Assembly: GCA_949825045.1 (NCBI GenBank)
Contig: OX463829.1
Span: 30,806,715 to 30,870,714 of the forward strand
Reading direction: 5' to 3'
Length of the DNA stretch: 64,000 nucleotides
Source of the DNA: Argyresthia goedartella
Lineage: Eukaryota; Arthropoda; Insecta; Lepidoptera; Argyresthiidae
The notes under the pieces were generated by a model. That model did not search any database, was not told the origin of the DNA, and saw only the letters and a program-made list of their open reading frames with translations. The position numbers and the translations under genes are program-made. Of this stretch, positions 30,356-41,645 are shown one piece after another. Every line of letters starts with the position of its first letter. Position 1 is the stretch's first letter.

Positions 30356-32071
30356 CTAGCGAGGACCCCCGGGGCCCCACTGTGCCTGTAACCGATCAGG
30401 TATGCAGCTATACGCCAGCGGGTCCCATTGTACAAATGGCCCACGCGCCGGTTCCATTCCCAACCTACGATTCCCCTTAAAGGGGGGTGGGCGTGAATTC
30501 AACCGTGGCCGCTCCATGAGCGGGGGGGACATCACATGTGACCGATGAGGACGAGGCGACGAGCGGGGCGACAACTGAGGCGGCGTCCGAACCGCACCCG
30601 CATAGCTCGAAGGTGTCCCATGCCACCCGCCCGTTACGGCCTGCTCAACACACCCAATGTCCCGCTGAGTCGGATGCTGAGTCGCAACCGAAAACTCAGG
30701 GCCCCCCATGTGATGACCCTGAGTGCGGCCCTGCACCCTAGTACTGCCCTGTGCACGTGGGGACGTTGGCCCCTGAGTTGCGCTCCGAGTCGCAAACGAA
30801 TTCTCAGGGCCCCATGCCGTGTCACCCTGGGTACGGCCCTGTGGTGGCTGTTGGCCGGACCGGTTCATGCACAACAGATTGTTGTGGGCCCCACCACAAT
30901 ATCCGCACATTTTTGTGCGCGTGCAGTACCTAGCCATGTGTGGCCCGAGGCACAGGAAACACCAGCTCCGCTGCTTGGCCATCCGGCGCCGTCCCTGAAC
31001 CCTAAATTCCCCGAACTTATTGCAATTGGCCACAGCATGGCCAATCTGCCTACAACATGGGCAGGTCTCACCATGTGGGGTCAATTCACTCACAGTCCCA
31101 TACGACTGCCGGTTGGTGCGGTCCTTCCTCGTCGGAGGGCCCCTACTCACAGCGCTCCCGGCAGCTCTCTGTGGCTCCGAAGGATGGGTGACCGTCAACC
31201 CCAAATTCTCTGCCCGTCGAGCCTCCTCTTCCAAGAATCCGACCAAGTCAGAGAAGGCGGGCAGGTCCTCGGCCGACCTCCCGTGAGACTGTTCGAAACG
31301 AGTCTGCACGTCAGCGGGTAGGCGGGAAAGTACAATGTACAGCAGTAGGTACGACCATTCACCAACCGGAAGTCCAAGATTCTCTAGAGCCTTGGTGACG
31401 GACAACAACGGGTTCAAAACCTCCGTCTGTATGGCCCCGACCTTGTTCACAACCGGGATACTAAACAAACGGTTCAGTTGGGCATCGGCCAACCTCCGTT
31501 TGTTATGGTAACGTCTGACCAACAATTGTCTGGCCGTTTCATAGTTACCCTCCGTAACTGTCAAATGAGCGACCAGCTCCCTAGGCTCACCCCTCAATGC
31601 TGCCACCAGCTGAGCCATCTTGACAGACTTGGTAATGTCCGATCGCATGTGCACCAAACTGTCGAACAGATTGATGAAGCTCATCCATTCACCGGACACT
31701 CCGTCAAAAGTAGGCATAGTTATGGCCGGTAACTTGGACCCTGAACCCTGAAGCGGCAGAGGTGCTTCAATGTCACCACCATGGCTGGACTCGCGCTGTC
31801 TACGTATGTCCGCAGCCTTCTGCGTGATAGCAGCTGCCATCTCCATACATTGGTCGACATCCCCTAGCAACCGTGACAGCCTGTCAGGTGCGCAACCATC
31901 AACTGATTCCGCCTGCGCGGACAATTCGAGCACCCTGTTGTAACGTTCCTTAACGTCCATAGACCGCTCCAATACCACATCATGCCTATCTAAACGGTCT
32001 ATCAGACCGTGTGCGGAGGAAAACCATCTGAGTTCCTTAGAAACACCCTTCTGTATTTCAGATAACGACAT
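30356..32071 (-). CDS. BEL copy 3 gag
   Basis: A continuous 571-residue Gag from ATG 32071, without the frameshift of copy 2. It has the Pao-type Gag region, three CCHC/CCCC-like knuckles (CPCCRQIGHAVANC and two more), then the QGRTQG repeat with one 34-residue unit fewer than copy 2. It ends in TAG followed by GAATTT, in the same frame as pol, as in copy 2. This is the best-preserved gag of the family in the window. Confidence 0.92.
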   Translation of the reverse strand: MSLSEIQKGVSKELRWFSSAHGLIDRLDRHDVVLERSMDVKERYNRVLELSAQAESVDGCAPDRLSRLLGDVDQCMEMAAAITQKAADIRRQRESSHGGDIEAPLPLQGSGSKLPAITMPTFDGVSGEWMSFINLFDSLVHMRSDITKSVKMAQLVAALRGEPRELVAHLTVTEGNYETARQLLVRRYHNKRRLADAQLNRLFSIPVVNKVGAIQTEVLNPLLSVTKALENLGLPVGEWSYLLLYIVLSRLPADVQTRFEQSHGRSAEDLPAFSDLVGFLEEEARRAENLGLTVTHPSEPQRAAGSAVSRGPPTRKDRTNRQSYGTVSELTPHGETCPCCRQIGHAVANCNKFGEFRVQGRRRMAKQRSWCFLCLGPHMARYCTRTKMCGYCGGAHNNLLCMNRSGQQPPQGRTQGDTAWGPENSFATRSATQGPTSPRAQGSTRVQGRTQGHHMGGPEFSVATQHPTQRDIGCVEQAVTGGWHGTPSSYAGAVRTPPQLSPRSSPRPHRSHVMSPPLMERPRLNSRPPPFKGNRRLGMEPARGPFVQWDPLAYSCIPDRLQAQWGPGGPR

Positions 32072-32688
32072 GATCGGAACGATACTTACTCACAATTTGC
32101 AGTAACTCAATTTTATTGGACCCTCCAGTCTATAACCCAAACGAGGGGACCCTAAACCACAACTTAAACAATGCTGTTTTCCTTAAACAATAGGAACCGA
32201 GTTTTATATCTATATAAATTCTGTAAATAACAATTTAGTTTCCCTTTATCATTATAACACACACAGATAGTCAATATTAGTTCAAGTTATAAATTGCTAT
32301 AAACTGAAAACAATGTAATAGCCTGCTATCAATAGATGTAACTACCTATATTAACCAAACATTCATTAGCATTACTAGACCACTAATAGATTGACTAACT
32401 GGTACTTCAATGCAAATTTCAATTCACCTACAATGTACCTAAGTTGAGTACCTACTATTCTGAGTCACATCTCAGTACAACTGGTCATTTAGGGAAAACT
32501 GTAATATCTGTCTGTCTACTACCAGCAATAGACTTATAGCTTACAATACTACCAATCTATGTGGATACAGGAACAACACCAAGTTAGCTAATAACCGCCT
32601 ATACCTACAGATTGATAGTCCCAAATCGTGGGTTCCTGGAGCCCTTGACGGCTGCAAATCTCAGGAAACCATGCTCTTGCTACCAAAA
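32072..32688 (-). other. BEL copy 3 leader
   Basis: The 617-bp untranslated leader, homologous to 16225-16764 with indels including extra sequence near 32430-32500. No gene. Confidence 0.7.
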
Positions 32689-33232
32689 TGTTCAGGCTTC
32701 TCGGCACCTAATGACCTCGCAGGGGCCCATCAGCTACGAGGTAGCGTAGCGATCAGATGCCAAGAAGTGTGAACGTCGGCGATTCACCGAGCTATTAATT
32801 ATGAATCTATCTGACCTGGTCTGTGCTTCGTTCCCGTCAATCTCCTGTCTCTCTGCAAGGCCCGGGTGCACCCTAGGCTCTTCTTGGTAGACAGGTTCTT
32901 CAGCCAACCAGGTATGTCTGGCAGGCCAGCTTCGACGAGCACAGTGTTCCAACACAGGTTATGTTACGTGGGAAAAACCAATCGGCCACGTAAATGCGAA
33001 CTTTATCTGGTTCGGGGAACCACAACACACTCAGCTATATAGACAATCCTGAGGGGAACCCGAATACATTCCAGATGGCTTGCGATTTAATTTCAATGCC
33101 CTAATCAATACGCGTTACATTGCGAGGGCTTTCCGTCTGTCAGTTGTCAAAAAACTGCAAGGTTGGCAGCAACGTCAAATTCAAAATGGCCGTTCCGAAA
33201 CCATCGATCGAATATCGATTTGGAATCGAACA
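32689..33232 (-). repeat. 5' LTR of BEL copy 3
   Basis: 544 bp, equal in length to the partner at 28136-28679. Confidence 0.94.
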
Positions 33233-33236
33233 TACG

Positions 33237-34072
33237 GTGTGCGATGATAGGTCGAGCGCGTCTCGGATCTGGGTGGTTAGCAGCGATGCCAGGCGGTCAA
33301 CGTCTTCCGGCTGGTTGACTGTACATGTGGTCGAAGACTGGTCGAGGGCGGCGGTGAAGGCGCCCCACTGGTATCGTCGGCGTGATGCTGGCGGAGAGAC
33401 CCGGGTGGGCAGGTCCGCCAGGACGAGAAGTACTGGCCTGTGGTCCGATGGGAGGTCAGGGAGAACCTCCTGGCTCGGCGGAGTCCGGAGACCTCTGACG
33501 ACTACGACGTCGATGGTGTCCCAACCGGCCCGCGAATCGAAGTGGGTGGGCTCGTCGGGACCGATGACATCGTAGTTGTGGCTCACGGAGTCGGCAAGGA
33601 TGGCGCGTCCAGTTGGGCACACCCTGGTGGAGTTCCAGACGGTGTGCTTGGCGTTGAGGTCGCCAGCGACGAGTGTCGGATGCGGCGACTGTAGCAACCC
33701 CCGTAGCTCGGCGGTGCGGATTGGTGTACTGGGGGGCTTGTAGGCGGCGTAGAGTCGCAGCACCTGGCCGGCGACCTGGAGGTCGACGCCCAAAGCATAC
33801 AGGGATGTATACTCCTGGGCGTCAACGAGCTGGTGGACGATCTTCCTGCCGACGATGACTGCCAAGCCTCGAAAGGCCCGGCCGCTGGTGGACTTCTCGT
33901 CCTTACGGTAGACGAAGTAGCCGGGCAGCGACAGCTTGTCGCTTCCGGCTAGGAATGTCTCGCTGATGAGCATCACGTCGACGCGGTAGTCCCTCAGGAA
34001 CACGTGGAGCAGCCGCTTCTTCCCTGTCAGCGACTGCGCGGTCCAGTGGACGACCCTGAGCAGCTCATGCAT
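33237..34072 (-). pseudogene. Jockey copy B ORF2, 5' part (endonuclease)
   Basis: ATG 34072 starts ORF2 in the same ATGCATGA overlap with ORF1 as in copy A. It encodes the APE-like endonuclease (SETFLAGSDKL, GDLNAKH, SDHRPV) and is cut by the BEL element at 33237. The apparent extension of this frame past 33232 reads LTR sequence and is not part of the gene. Confidence 0.88.
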
Positions 34073-36240
34073 TGCGGAGCAGAGCGGTGAAACTGCCCAG
34101 GGCAGTGGGGTCGCTGAGGAGGGCGAGCAGGGCTGTGAGGTGCCCCAAGTCCTGCTGCCCTATCGCCGCAGCCGGAGTGGTGGCGCCAGCGGCGGCCGCA
34201 GTCTCGCTAGCGGCGAGAATAGCCGCCGCGGCGCCGGCGGCAGGTGGAGCCGTCGCCTTCTACTTCTTCCCCCCCCGCTTCGTCTTCTGCCTGGGGACTC
34301 CGTCGTTCGCCTGCGCCATAAGCGAGGCGGGCGCCGTTTCTTCCTGCAGATCAGGACGTGGCGGAGGGGGGGGCTGCATCTTCTCGGGCCCAGGCGCATT
34401 AGTGAGCGCCACAGTGCCGGCCTTCTTGTTCCGCGCCTCCTGGCGGAACACGAGGCACGTCGCGTTATTGGCCGTATGCGGGCCACCGCAGTTGGCGCAC
34501 GTCGGCGGCTGGTCTTTCGGGCGGGGGCACTCCCGCGCCGAGTGGGGACCGCCGCAACGCACGCACGCCAGGGGGCGGTGGCACATATGCGACGAGTGCC
34601 GGAACTGTTGGCACCTGTGGCACTGGGCCGGGCCCTGCTTGGAGCGCCAAGCCTCGATCTTCACCCCCGGCATGTACATGAGCTCTGAGATCTCATATAC
34701 TGCACCGGGGGCACGGTCGGGATTCTTCCGCAGGGACGCGTAGAAGATGCAACCGGGGCGCCCCTTGCGCGCCCGGATCTGCTTGCAGTACTCGGCCTCC
34801 ACACCGAGTTCTGCAAGTGCCGCGACGATCTCTTCCGGCGTGGTGTTGGAAGGCAGCCCGCGGATCGCCACCTTCTGGGTCTTGTCGGCCGGCAGCGAGG
34901 AAGAGAACCACCGAACTCCGTGGTCCTTCTCCAGCCTGCACAGATAGCGCTGTACAAGCCGGAACTCGTCGTCGGCCGTGGGGGTGAAGCGCACACCCTT
35001 TTGATAGGCGCGCGCGCTGGGAGCCCGGCCGAGCTCGCTGGCTATCGCCCTGAAGTGGTCGGCCCAGTTGGGGTGGACCTCCACAATAAGGGGCGGATAG
35101 CGCGGCTGGCGGGGCTGCTGTGGCGCAGCGCCTCCCGACGGGGCGGCGGTGGTGGTGGCGACCGCGGCTGCGGTTTGGGCGGCGGCAGCGGCAGGCGGCG
35201 TTGGGCGGGCGGGCGGCATTGGGCGGGCGGGCCCTTTCGCGGGTGCGGCGGCGTGCGGGTTCGCAGGCACAGCGGCGGGGCGCGTAGGGCGGGCGGGCAC
35301 AGTCGCGGCGGTGGGCGGGTTCGCGGGCGCGGCGGCGGGGCGCGTAGGGCGGGCGGGCACTATCGCGGGCGCAGCGGCGGAGCGCGTGGGGCGGGCGGGC
35401 ACTCGCGACGTGGTCGCCGACGGGGCGGGCGGACGCGCGGTTGGCGGCACCGGGTGCCTTACTGGTCGGGGGGGGGGGCGCGGTGCTGGGGCGCGGTGCC
35501 CCAGACACGGGAATTGCGGTCGCGGCCGCCGCGGCAAAGGACACTGCGGGAGAGCACTTAATAGGTGAAACACTCGTACCTGTCATTTGTGTTGTAGCAC
35601 TCTCACTGTCTATTTCACACGCGGCGGTCGGTCCGGGGGCGGGTGCCTGAAGCGCGCCCGTCCAGGGCGACAGCGACGGCATGTCGAGGCCCGTCTTCCT
35701 CGGCGGCGGTTGGTTCGTCGGTGGCGGGGTCGGCGAGTCCGCAAACTGGACTCGCTTTCCATCTCCTCGGAGACGCAGCTCGTCGCTCGGGCTTTCGCTA
35801 CGCGGGCGCCTCGTCCCGCGGGTTGGTGGCAGCACCAAAGGCTGCATTTTCGCCTGCTCCACTAATTGCGCGTCGAGGAGCTCAGCGCCGATACAAGCCG
35901 TGGGCTTGCCCGACAGGGCAGCGCGGCTTGCGGCGACGTATGCCTCCATGGCACGAAGAAGGCCCGCCGAAAACAGGTTGGCTTGAGCGGCCCGAATTAA
36001 ATATAATTCGTCCAGCTCAAGCTCTGCCCTCGGGGACACAGGACGCCGCACCACGGGCGACCCGTACTCCGTCGACGTGGAGATAGGGAGCAGGCGGTCC
36101 AACGAAGTTGCTCGTTGCGCGCGATGCCGGCGCGGGGTTTCACCCAGCGGTGGGCTCGCGGTCACGACTGCACTTGCACTATCATTGTCACTGTCACTAG
36201 TAGCACTGTAGCCCTGAAAAGGGCTTTTGGGCTCGTCCAT
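34065..36240 (-). pseudogene. Jockey copy B ORF1, frameshifted
   Basis: Homologous to copy A ORF1: MDEPKSPFQGYS start at 36240, a Pro/Ala-rich middle, the PRE_C2HC-like region and zinc knuckles (CHRCQQFRHSSHMC near 34600). The frame changes around the G-run at 35467-35476, so the N-terminal and C-terminal halves lie in different frames, and a further break near 34260 truncates the basic C-terminus. It is not functional as a single protein. Confidence 0.87.
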
Positions 36241-36689
36241 AGCAGCGGGCTATGGACGAGCTGGCGTCCGGAAAGGGTTACACACCAGGCACGACCTTAG
36301 GCAGAGCCGGCGTCCATCCCGATATGGTAATCCCCTCCGTGAACACTCGCGGCGCGGGTATCGCGATCGCGGCGCGCACGGGCGCGTGTTACACACGAAG
36401 TTGCTTCGCACGAAGCGGCGGGTGAACTGCTGCGGGACGGCGAAGCGGAGATCCGTGTGCGCGACGGTCGAAACTATCCTGAGCGCGTTTACGTGATGTG
36501 CGTGCTTTTATGCTACAGGCTGGGTGAACGACTGACTGAACAACATCAGTCGTCTAGTTCGAAATGTCATCACGTAAGCGCGCCAATTGTATAAAATTAT
36601 CTGTATTTATGCTGTAATTAACTAAAACTTAGGTAAATATTCCTTTTAAAATATACGATTGCTAACAGTCGGCCTTTCCTGACCATTAC

Positions 36690-37732
36690 ATTACATTACA
36701 TTAAAATATTCTAAATGCCTACTGTACGCGGACGACCTCAAACTAGTACTTCCCATAATGTCAGAAAATGACTGTAGGCTACTACACGAAGATTTAGATG
36801 CGGTCTATAGATGGAGTGTGAGCAACAAACTCCTATTCAATAGTGAAAAATGTTGCATAATGTCTTTCACTCGCTCTCCTCGGCCTATTAGCGTGACGTA
36901 TACACTCGGCGCGGAGTCCTTGACTCGAGCGTATTCGATGAACGATCTCGGTGTTACGTTTGACCCTAAACTTACATTTCATGAGCACATGAGCACTTTA
37001 GCCAAGGAATGCTTTATAAGATTGGGGTTTGTGATTCGGAATAGTAAGGAATTCCGTAATCTGGGTGTGGTACAGCTTCTTTACACTGCCCTAGTGAGAA
37101 CCAAACTGGAATCTAGCTCGGTTGTTTGAAATCCACACGAAAGCTCATACGTCCTTATGCTCGAGAAGGTACAAAAAGCTTTTTTACGATACCTATATAA
37201 GAGGAAATTTGGGTACTACCCTTATCTCTATCCAACCGCTTTTATATTGGGTATGCTTGGATATAACTCACTAGAGGTGAGACGTAACACTGAACAACTT
37301 CTGACTGCGCGACGCTTGTCAGTGCGGTATGCGCGTTATTTGTGCCTGACAATTACCTACGCGGGCGCAGGCACCAGCTGCTAGTGGGCGGCTCGCACCG
37401 CACGGTGGCGCGCCGGCAGTCTCCGCTTGTCCGGGCGCGGGACAGCCTGAATGCTCTGTTGGCGGTAGCACCACTGAACGATCTGTTTGGTGATGCATGG
37501 AGGGACATTGTGCGAATGTGTGGCAGGTTCTGCGAGATGATGGAATGACAGTAACATTGAATTTGTTTTTTTTATTAATTGATTTAATTGATTTATGATT
37601 GATGACATATTGTGAATTTTATTTTGGATTGTAAATATTTCATTTTATTGGTATATATCTGTGATTTATGTCGATTTGGCCTCGGCTGTCAAGGCATAAA
37701 TAAATTATGTTAATAAATAAATAAAAAATAAA
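36690..37732 (+). mobile_element. LINE fragment E (reverse transcriptase C-terminus and 3' end)
   Basis: The frame around 36720-37130 reads through YADDLKLVL and KCCIMSFTR, the RT palm and thumb of a non-LTR element, and 37157-37384 continues with a C-terminal region (RKFGYYPYLYPTAF, GMLGYNSLEVRR). Stops and frameshifts break it. The 3' end is an AATAAATAAATA tail at about 37700-37732, abutting the gag fragment of the Gypsy-like element. The 5' part is missing. A Jockey/CR1-type clade is likely but not resolved. Confidence 0.75.
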
Positions 37733-38455
37733 TCTGTTTAGTAATACCATTTTCTCATAGAAATACTCCTCTAAGGAGTCGCCATACCGACCCTTGCAAG
37801 CAAGCATTCCCGTCAACAACTGCCCATAATTTTCGTCACTAGGAAAAGCTAAACGAAATTTGTCTTGCCATTCAGACCACGTAAACAACAAACTTGGTAA
37901 TCCCTGATACCATCTTTGTGCCAGACCCACAAGTTTGGGCAGAGCGTAATAAATTATCTGCCGCTCTGTCCAATCATAGATACTGGCGCATTCATTGACT
38001 TTAATAATCCACATATCTATGGTTTGGTTCCTTTTTGATGGGTCAAATTCAGGGATCACATTCATTTGTGTGAAACGTTCGGTATTGTTTGTCGTTTTCA
38101 GGGTCTGCACAATTTCTTTAAACGCCTGTAATAAATAGTTTGAGTTGCTTGTAGATGATGCGCTAGCTACAAGTTTTTCGGGTACAACAGTCACAGGTGA
38201 GACATACCGGTTGCGATCTGCTGTCATGCGAGAGATGCTTGGCTCGTGATTCTTCGAAGGTGTCTCGCCACGTCGTTGCTCCACTCTTTCATAGCGCTGA
38301 TGTCGGGACTCGCTTGGAGAATTATGCTCTCTTCGTCGTGACTCGCGGCTGCGATGACAACGTCTAGAACTGTGACTTCGCAGCGACGAGTCGGAATCGG
38401 ATCGCGATCTAGGATCATCACGATTCCGTGTACGGGATTCTCTTTCTCTACCCAT
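37733..38455 (-). pseudogene. Gypsy-like gag, 5' part
   Basis: From ATG 38455 the frame gives a strongly Arg/Ser-rich N-terminus (MGRERESRTRN..., many RS, RR and SR) followed by a retrotransposon Gag core (QRWYQGLPS, WSEWQDKFRLAFPS, DSLEEYFYEKMVLLNR). The gene is cut at 37733 by the LINE fragment; the rest of gag and all of pol are absent. It lies about 840 bp inside the 5' LTR at 39296, as expected for gag. The RS-rich head resembles nucleic-acid-binding regions. Confidence 0.8.
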
Positions 38456-38520
38456 TTTATCCACTGAAATAAATAAAATACACAAAAAGTAAATGTTGCA
38501 TTATTGTTTTATCCCTAGGA

Positions 38521-38755
38521 GGTATGATATGAATGATAGACACAATGGCACAACTATCGATAAATCGATTACAAAAACTGCTGTTATGCCACTAACAAAG
38601 TATGATATGAACGATCGACACGATGACACAACTATCGATAAATCGATTACAAAAACTGCTGTTATGCCACTAAACTAAGTATGATATGAACGATCGACAC
38701 AATGACACAACTATCGATAAATCGATTACAAAAACTGTTGTTATGCCACTAAACA
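38521..38755. repeat. Minisatellite, three units of about 80 bp
   Basis: Units contain tatgatatgaacgatcgaca, then actatcgataaatcgatt and ctgttatgccactaaa. The palindromic TATCGATA in each unit matches the DRE motif known from Drosophila; whether it acts here is unknown. It lies in the leader of the Gypsy-like element. Confidence 0.8.
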
Positions 38756-39295
38756 ACTGTGCCTTCGCCACCCCGAAAGGGAAAAGGCATGACTATATTT
38801 TATATAAATACTAGTTGATCATTTTGCATTATTATTTTCTTATCATCTATCCAATAATGATGACGCTTATTTACAAAGTCGTCTTTTATTTCATCGTCAT
38901 GGTGTAGAAAAAAGTCTCCACTGTTCGTTACATAATGGTACAATAGTTTTTAAGAAAGAAAATTGAATAATGCTACTTGATTTGTAAATTCAGTCAGATA
39001 CCGTTAGTTGGGTACAAAAAAAAAACGAAATAAATTATGCGTAAGTTTTCATCCAATGCATAGTCCGAGTAAGTAATTTTGAATACCCTAATTATCTTTT
39101 ATGGAACTACCATAATTGGCAACATAACAATCTGATTCTTTCCACAAAATATGCCGTGACCGTTGTATAAAATAATAATTTTAGAAATCATTTAGAAAAG
39201 AAGAAAAACACATGCTACGTACCTTCTTTGGGCGTTAAATTAGTCCAGCTCCAAGTTCAGTATCACCGCAACTTAAAGATATCCCACTGCTTATC
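38756..39295. other. Gypsy-like element leader, no gene
   Basis: A/T-rich sequence between the minisatellite and the 5' LTR. No open frame or motif stood out. The primer-binding site should lie just below 39295, but no clear tRNA complement was recognised. Confidence 0.5.
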
Positions 39296-39633
39296 TTTTA
39301 GCTTCCGAATATCGCCGACAAAATCAAACCCACACTTTAGGTAACAATTATTTATTCACTGACTTCCACACAGTACTATGACCTGATTCGTATACACTTC
39401 AACACAATTTTAGAGGTTTTGACTCCACAAGAACTGACGATCGACTGAGCGCGTTTACGTGAAGTGCGTGCTTTTATGCTACAGGCTGGGTGAACGACTG
39501 AATGAACAACATCAGTCGTCTAGTTCGAAATGTCATCACGTAAGCGCGCCAATTGTATAAAATTATCTGTATTTATGCTGTAATTAACTAAAACTTAGGT
39601 AAATATTCCTTTTAAAATATACGATTGCTAACA
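39296..39633 (-). repeat. 5' LTR of Gypsy-like element
   Basis: 338 bp, matching the split 3' LTR at 25985-26145 and 36481-36667 base for base apart from a few substitutions. It also shows the uninterrupted target (cgactgagcgcgtttacgtg) of Jockey copy B. Confidence 0.85.
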
Positions 39634-40574
39634 GGTCGTTTTATTATTTCCCATCCTCTTTGAAATAACTTTACTAGTCTTTATTTTGAGAAAGATTACG
39701 TTTGCGCCGGACTTCAGTTTTTTATATGGAATTTGATACATCATCTTTCCCGATTGTTTTAAGCAATCCATAAATCAACAACCGCAATAAACAACCAACA
39801 GTTTCCAGCACTTGAAAACTTGAAAGACTTGAAATAAGTAATTAGCCGTACAGTAACTTCAAACTGAAACTCAAATATTTTATTGGAAGGCGGCAAAAAA
39901 TAATGCACTTTTACAAGTCAGAAACTTAAGCAGGGAGCAAAATAAAAAATAGATAAAATATGATTGATCAACCATAATCAGTTAGTTTAGTTGACTAAAC
40001 TAACTGATTATGGTTTGAGTTTGAAAAGGTAAATTTGTCTTTCAAATGGTGATTTAATGGCTGAATCTCGCACGGGAAAAGAAAACTCCATTAACTCTAC
40101 CAGTGCTTCGGAAAAACGCCTGTCGGAGGAGTAGCATTTAGAACCCATGCCTAGTAAATGCGAGTAGGGCCCCGAGTCAGCTGCAGTTCCGGCTCACAAC
40201 TGTTTGTATTTACAGGAGATAGCCGCCACAGCTCACACCGCTACATATACATACTAAGTACTACTCGTAGTAAGTAGTAAGATGATCTATGACATCATCA
40301 CATCAGATACTGCGATCGATCCCGTACCATGACCAAGGAGATAAGTTACATAGCAGTAAGAGCCCTATCAGGCATGGTTGGACTGGAATTTGTTTTGTTG
40401 CATTAACCCCTTATGCCCTGGTGACGCCACTGTGGTGCCGCTGTTGATTTATAGGTTTTGAATTATATTAAGATGGCATGAAGTTCAAAATCGCGATGCG
40501 TCATAACCAGGGTGCGGGGCTCGAAAGATTAAGACTTAAATAATCTATAAGCGTTTGACCGCGCTCCTATAAAA
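39634..40574. other. Intergenic, with a 46-bp palindrome
   Basis: No gene. A perfect palindrome lies at 39970-40015: arms of 22 bp (aaccataatcagttagttta and on) around tg. The remainder shows no recognisable element. Confidence 0.55.
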
Positions 40575-41645
40575 AGACTACACTTTGGAATTCGTGGTAA
40601 CCTTCTTATGTGGATAGAAAACTTCCTGAGCAATCGTACCTTTAGGCTGAGAGTTGGGAATGATCTTTCAGATTCCTACAACGTCCTGAGTAGAGTCCGT
40701 CAAGGATCAGTGCTTGGACCAATTTTATTCTGCGTATACCTAACTGACCTAAAGGTAATAATAAAGTCTGGACTTTCACTGTTTGCAGATGATACAAAAA
40801 ACATGGAAAATCCGCTAATATCGCACAATATAATACAAGAAGACTTAACCGCATTATTGAATGGACACAGAATTGGCTAATAACCTTAAATCCTGGAAAG
40901 TGTACGGTTCTGCATGTTGGGAACAATAATCCAAAGTTACCATACAGCATTAATATGCAAACACTGGATCCTGTTACAACACAAAGAGACCTGTGGGTCG
41001 CAATATCAACTGAACTTAAATGGGAGACTCATATACTTTCAATTACTAAGAAAGCCAACTCGCTAACATATATGATTCGGAAATCCTTTGATTATATTGA
41101 CAAAGAATTATTCTTGAGACTTTACAAGACTTATGTCAGACCACTCCTTGAGTATGCTTTCCAAATATGGAGCCCTTACTTCCAGAAGTACAAAGACTTG
41201 CTGGAGAAAGTCCTAAGAAGAGCAACCAAGATGGTAATAGGACTTCGTGACAAGCCTTATGAGCAGCGACTTGCAGAACTAGGATTGAGCACTCTAGAGC
41301 AACGACGTAAACGTGGAGATCTCATAGAAACATATAAGATTCTAATTGGCTACTATGATATATCGACTATGAAGGAAATGTTTACGATGAACCAGAATCA
41401 CCACCTCAGAGGACACGCACTGAAACTCCAAGGGCTCTCGTTTACAAGTAACCCACGCAAACACCTTCTATCAAACCGAGTGGTCCGCGAGTGGAACAGA
41501 CTTCCAGAAACTGTTATTAGTGCACCATCAGTGAACAGTTTTAAAAATATACTTGACAATTTTATAAAACAAGTGCAGTGAAATGTGAACTGATATGCAC
41601 GCATCAGCTTTAAGCTGCTTGTGCATAATAAATAATAATAAAAAG
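40575..41645 (+). mobile_element. LINE fragment F, reverse transcriptase C-terminal part
   Basis: Frames at 40608-40880 and 40955-41581 encode RT with VRQGSVLGPILFCVYLTDL and SLFADDTKN, then the thumb and a conserved C-terminal tail (LRGHALKLQG, RVVREWNRLPETV, SVNSFKNILDNF) characteristic of CR1/L2/Rex-like LINEs. A frame break separates them near 40880-40955. The 3' end is aataaataataataaaaag at about 41624-41645. The 5' part is missing. Confidence 0.82.

Larger units (their letters stand above)
28136..33232 (-). mobile_element. BEL/Pao copy 3, internally deleted
   Basis: A 5,097-bp element with two 544-bp LTRs and the 5-bp target duplication tacgg (28131-28135 and 33233-33237), inserted in Jockey copy B ORF2; copy A gives the empty site. 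The leader start ttttggtagc is conserved. LTRs differ at about four positions. It lacks about 1.6 kb and 0.63 kb of pol relative to copy 2, both losses keeping the reading frame. Confidence 0.95.
26146..36480 (-). mobile_element. Jockey-clade LINE copy B, split by BEL copy 3
   Basis: Same family as copy A. The target duplication gagcgcgttt stands at 26136-26145 and 36481-36490, inside the Gypsy-like 3' LTR. Without the BEL insertion (28136-33232, plus 5 bp) it is about 5.2 kb, full length. Its coding regions carry different defects from copy A, so the two decayed independently. Confidence 0.9.
25985..39633 (-). mobile_element. Gypsy-like LTR retrotransposon, gutted and hosting nested elements
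   Basis: Two matching LTRs of 338 bp bound this unit: the 5' LTR (on the - strand) at 39296-39633 and the 3' LTR at 25985-26145 plus 36481-36667, split by a Jockey LINE. The 4-bp target duplication ggtc stands at 25981-25984 and 39634-39637. Termini on the - strand are TGTTAGC...GCTAAAA. Inside are a purine-rich stretch next to the 3' LTR (ggaaaggccgac), a LINE fragment, the 5' part of a gag gene and a leader; most of gag and all of pol are gone. The family is called from the gag fragment and 4-bp duplication. Confidence 0.82.

Noticed and set aside
33140..34072. Continuous frame running from Jockey endonuclease into BEL LTR
   Set aside because: The last residues are LTR sequence beyond the insertion junction at 33232, so the true gene part stops at 33237.
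38521..38755. CRISPR-like array
   Set aside because: The window is eukaryotic and the units are contiguous tandem repeats without unique spacers.
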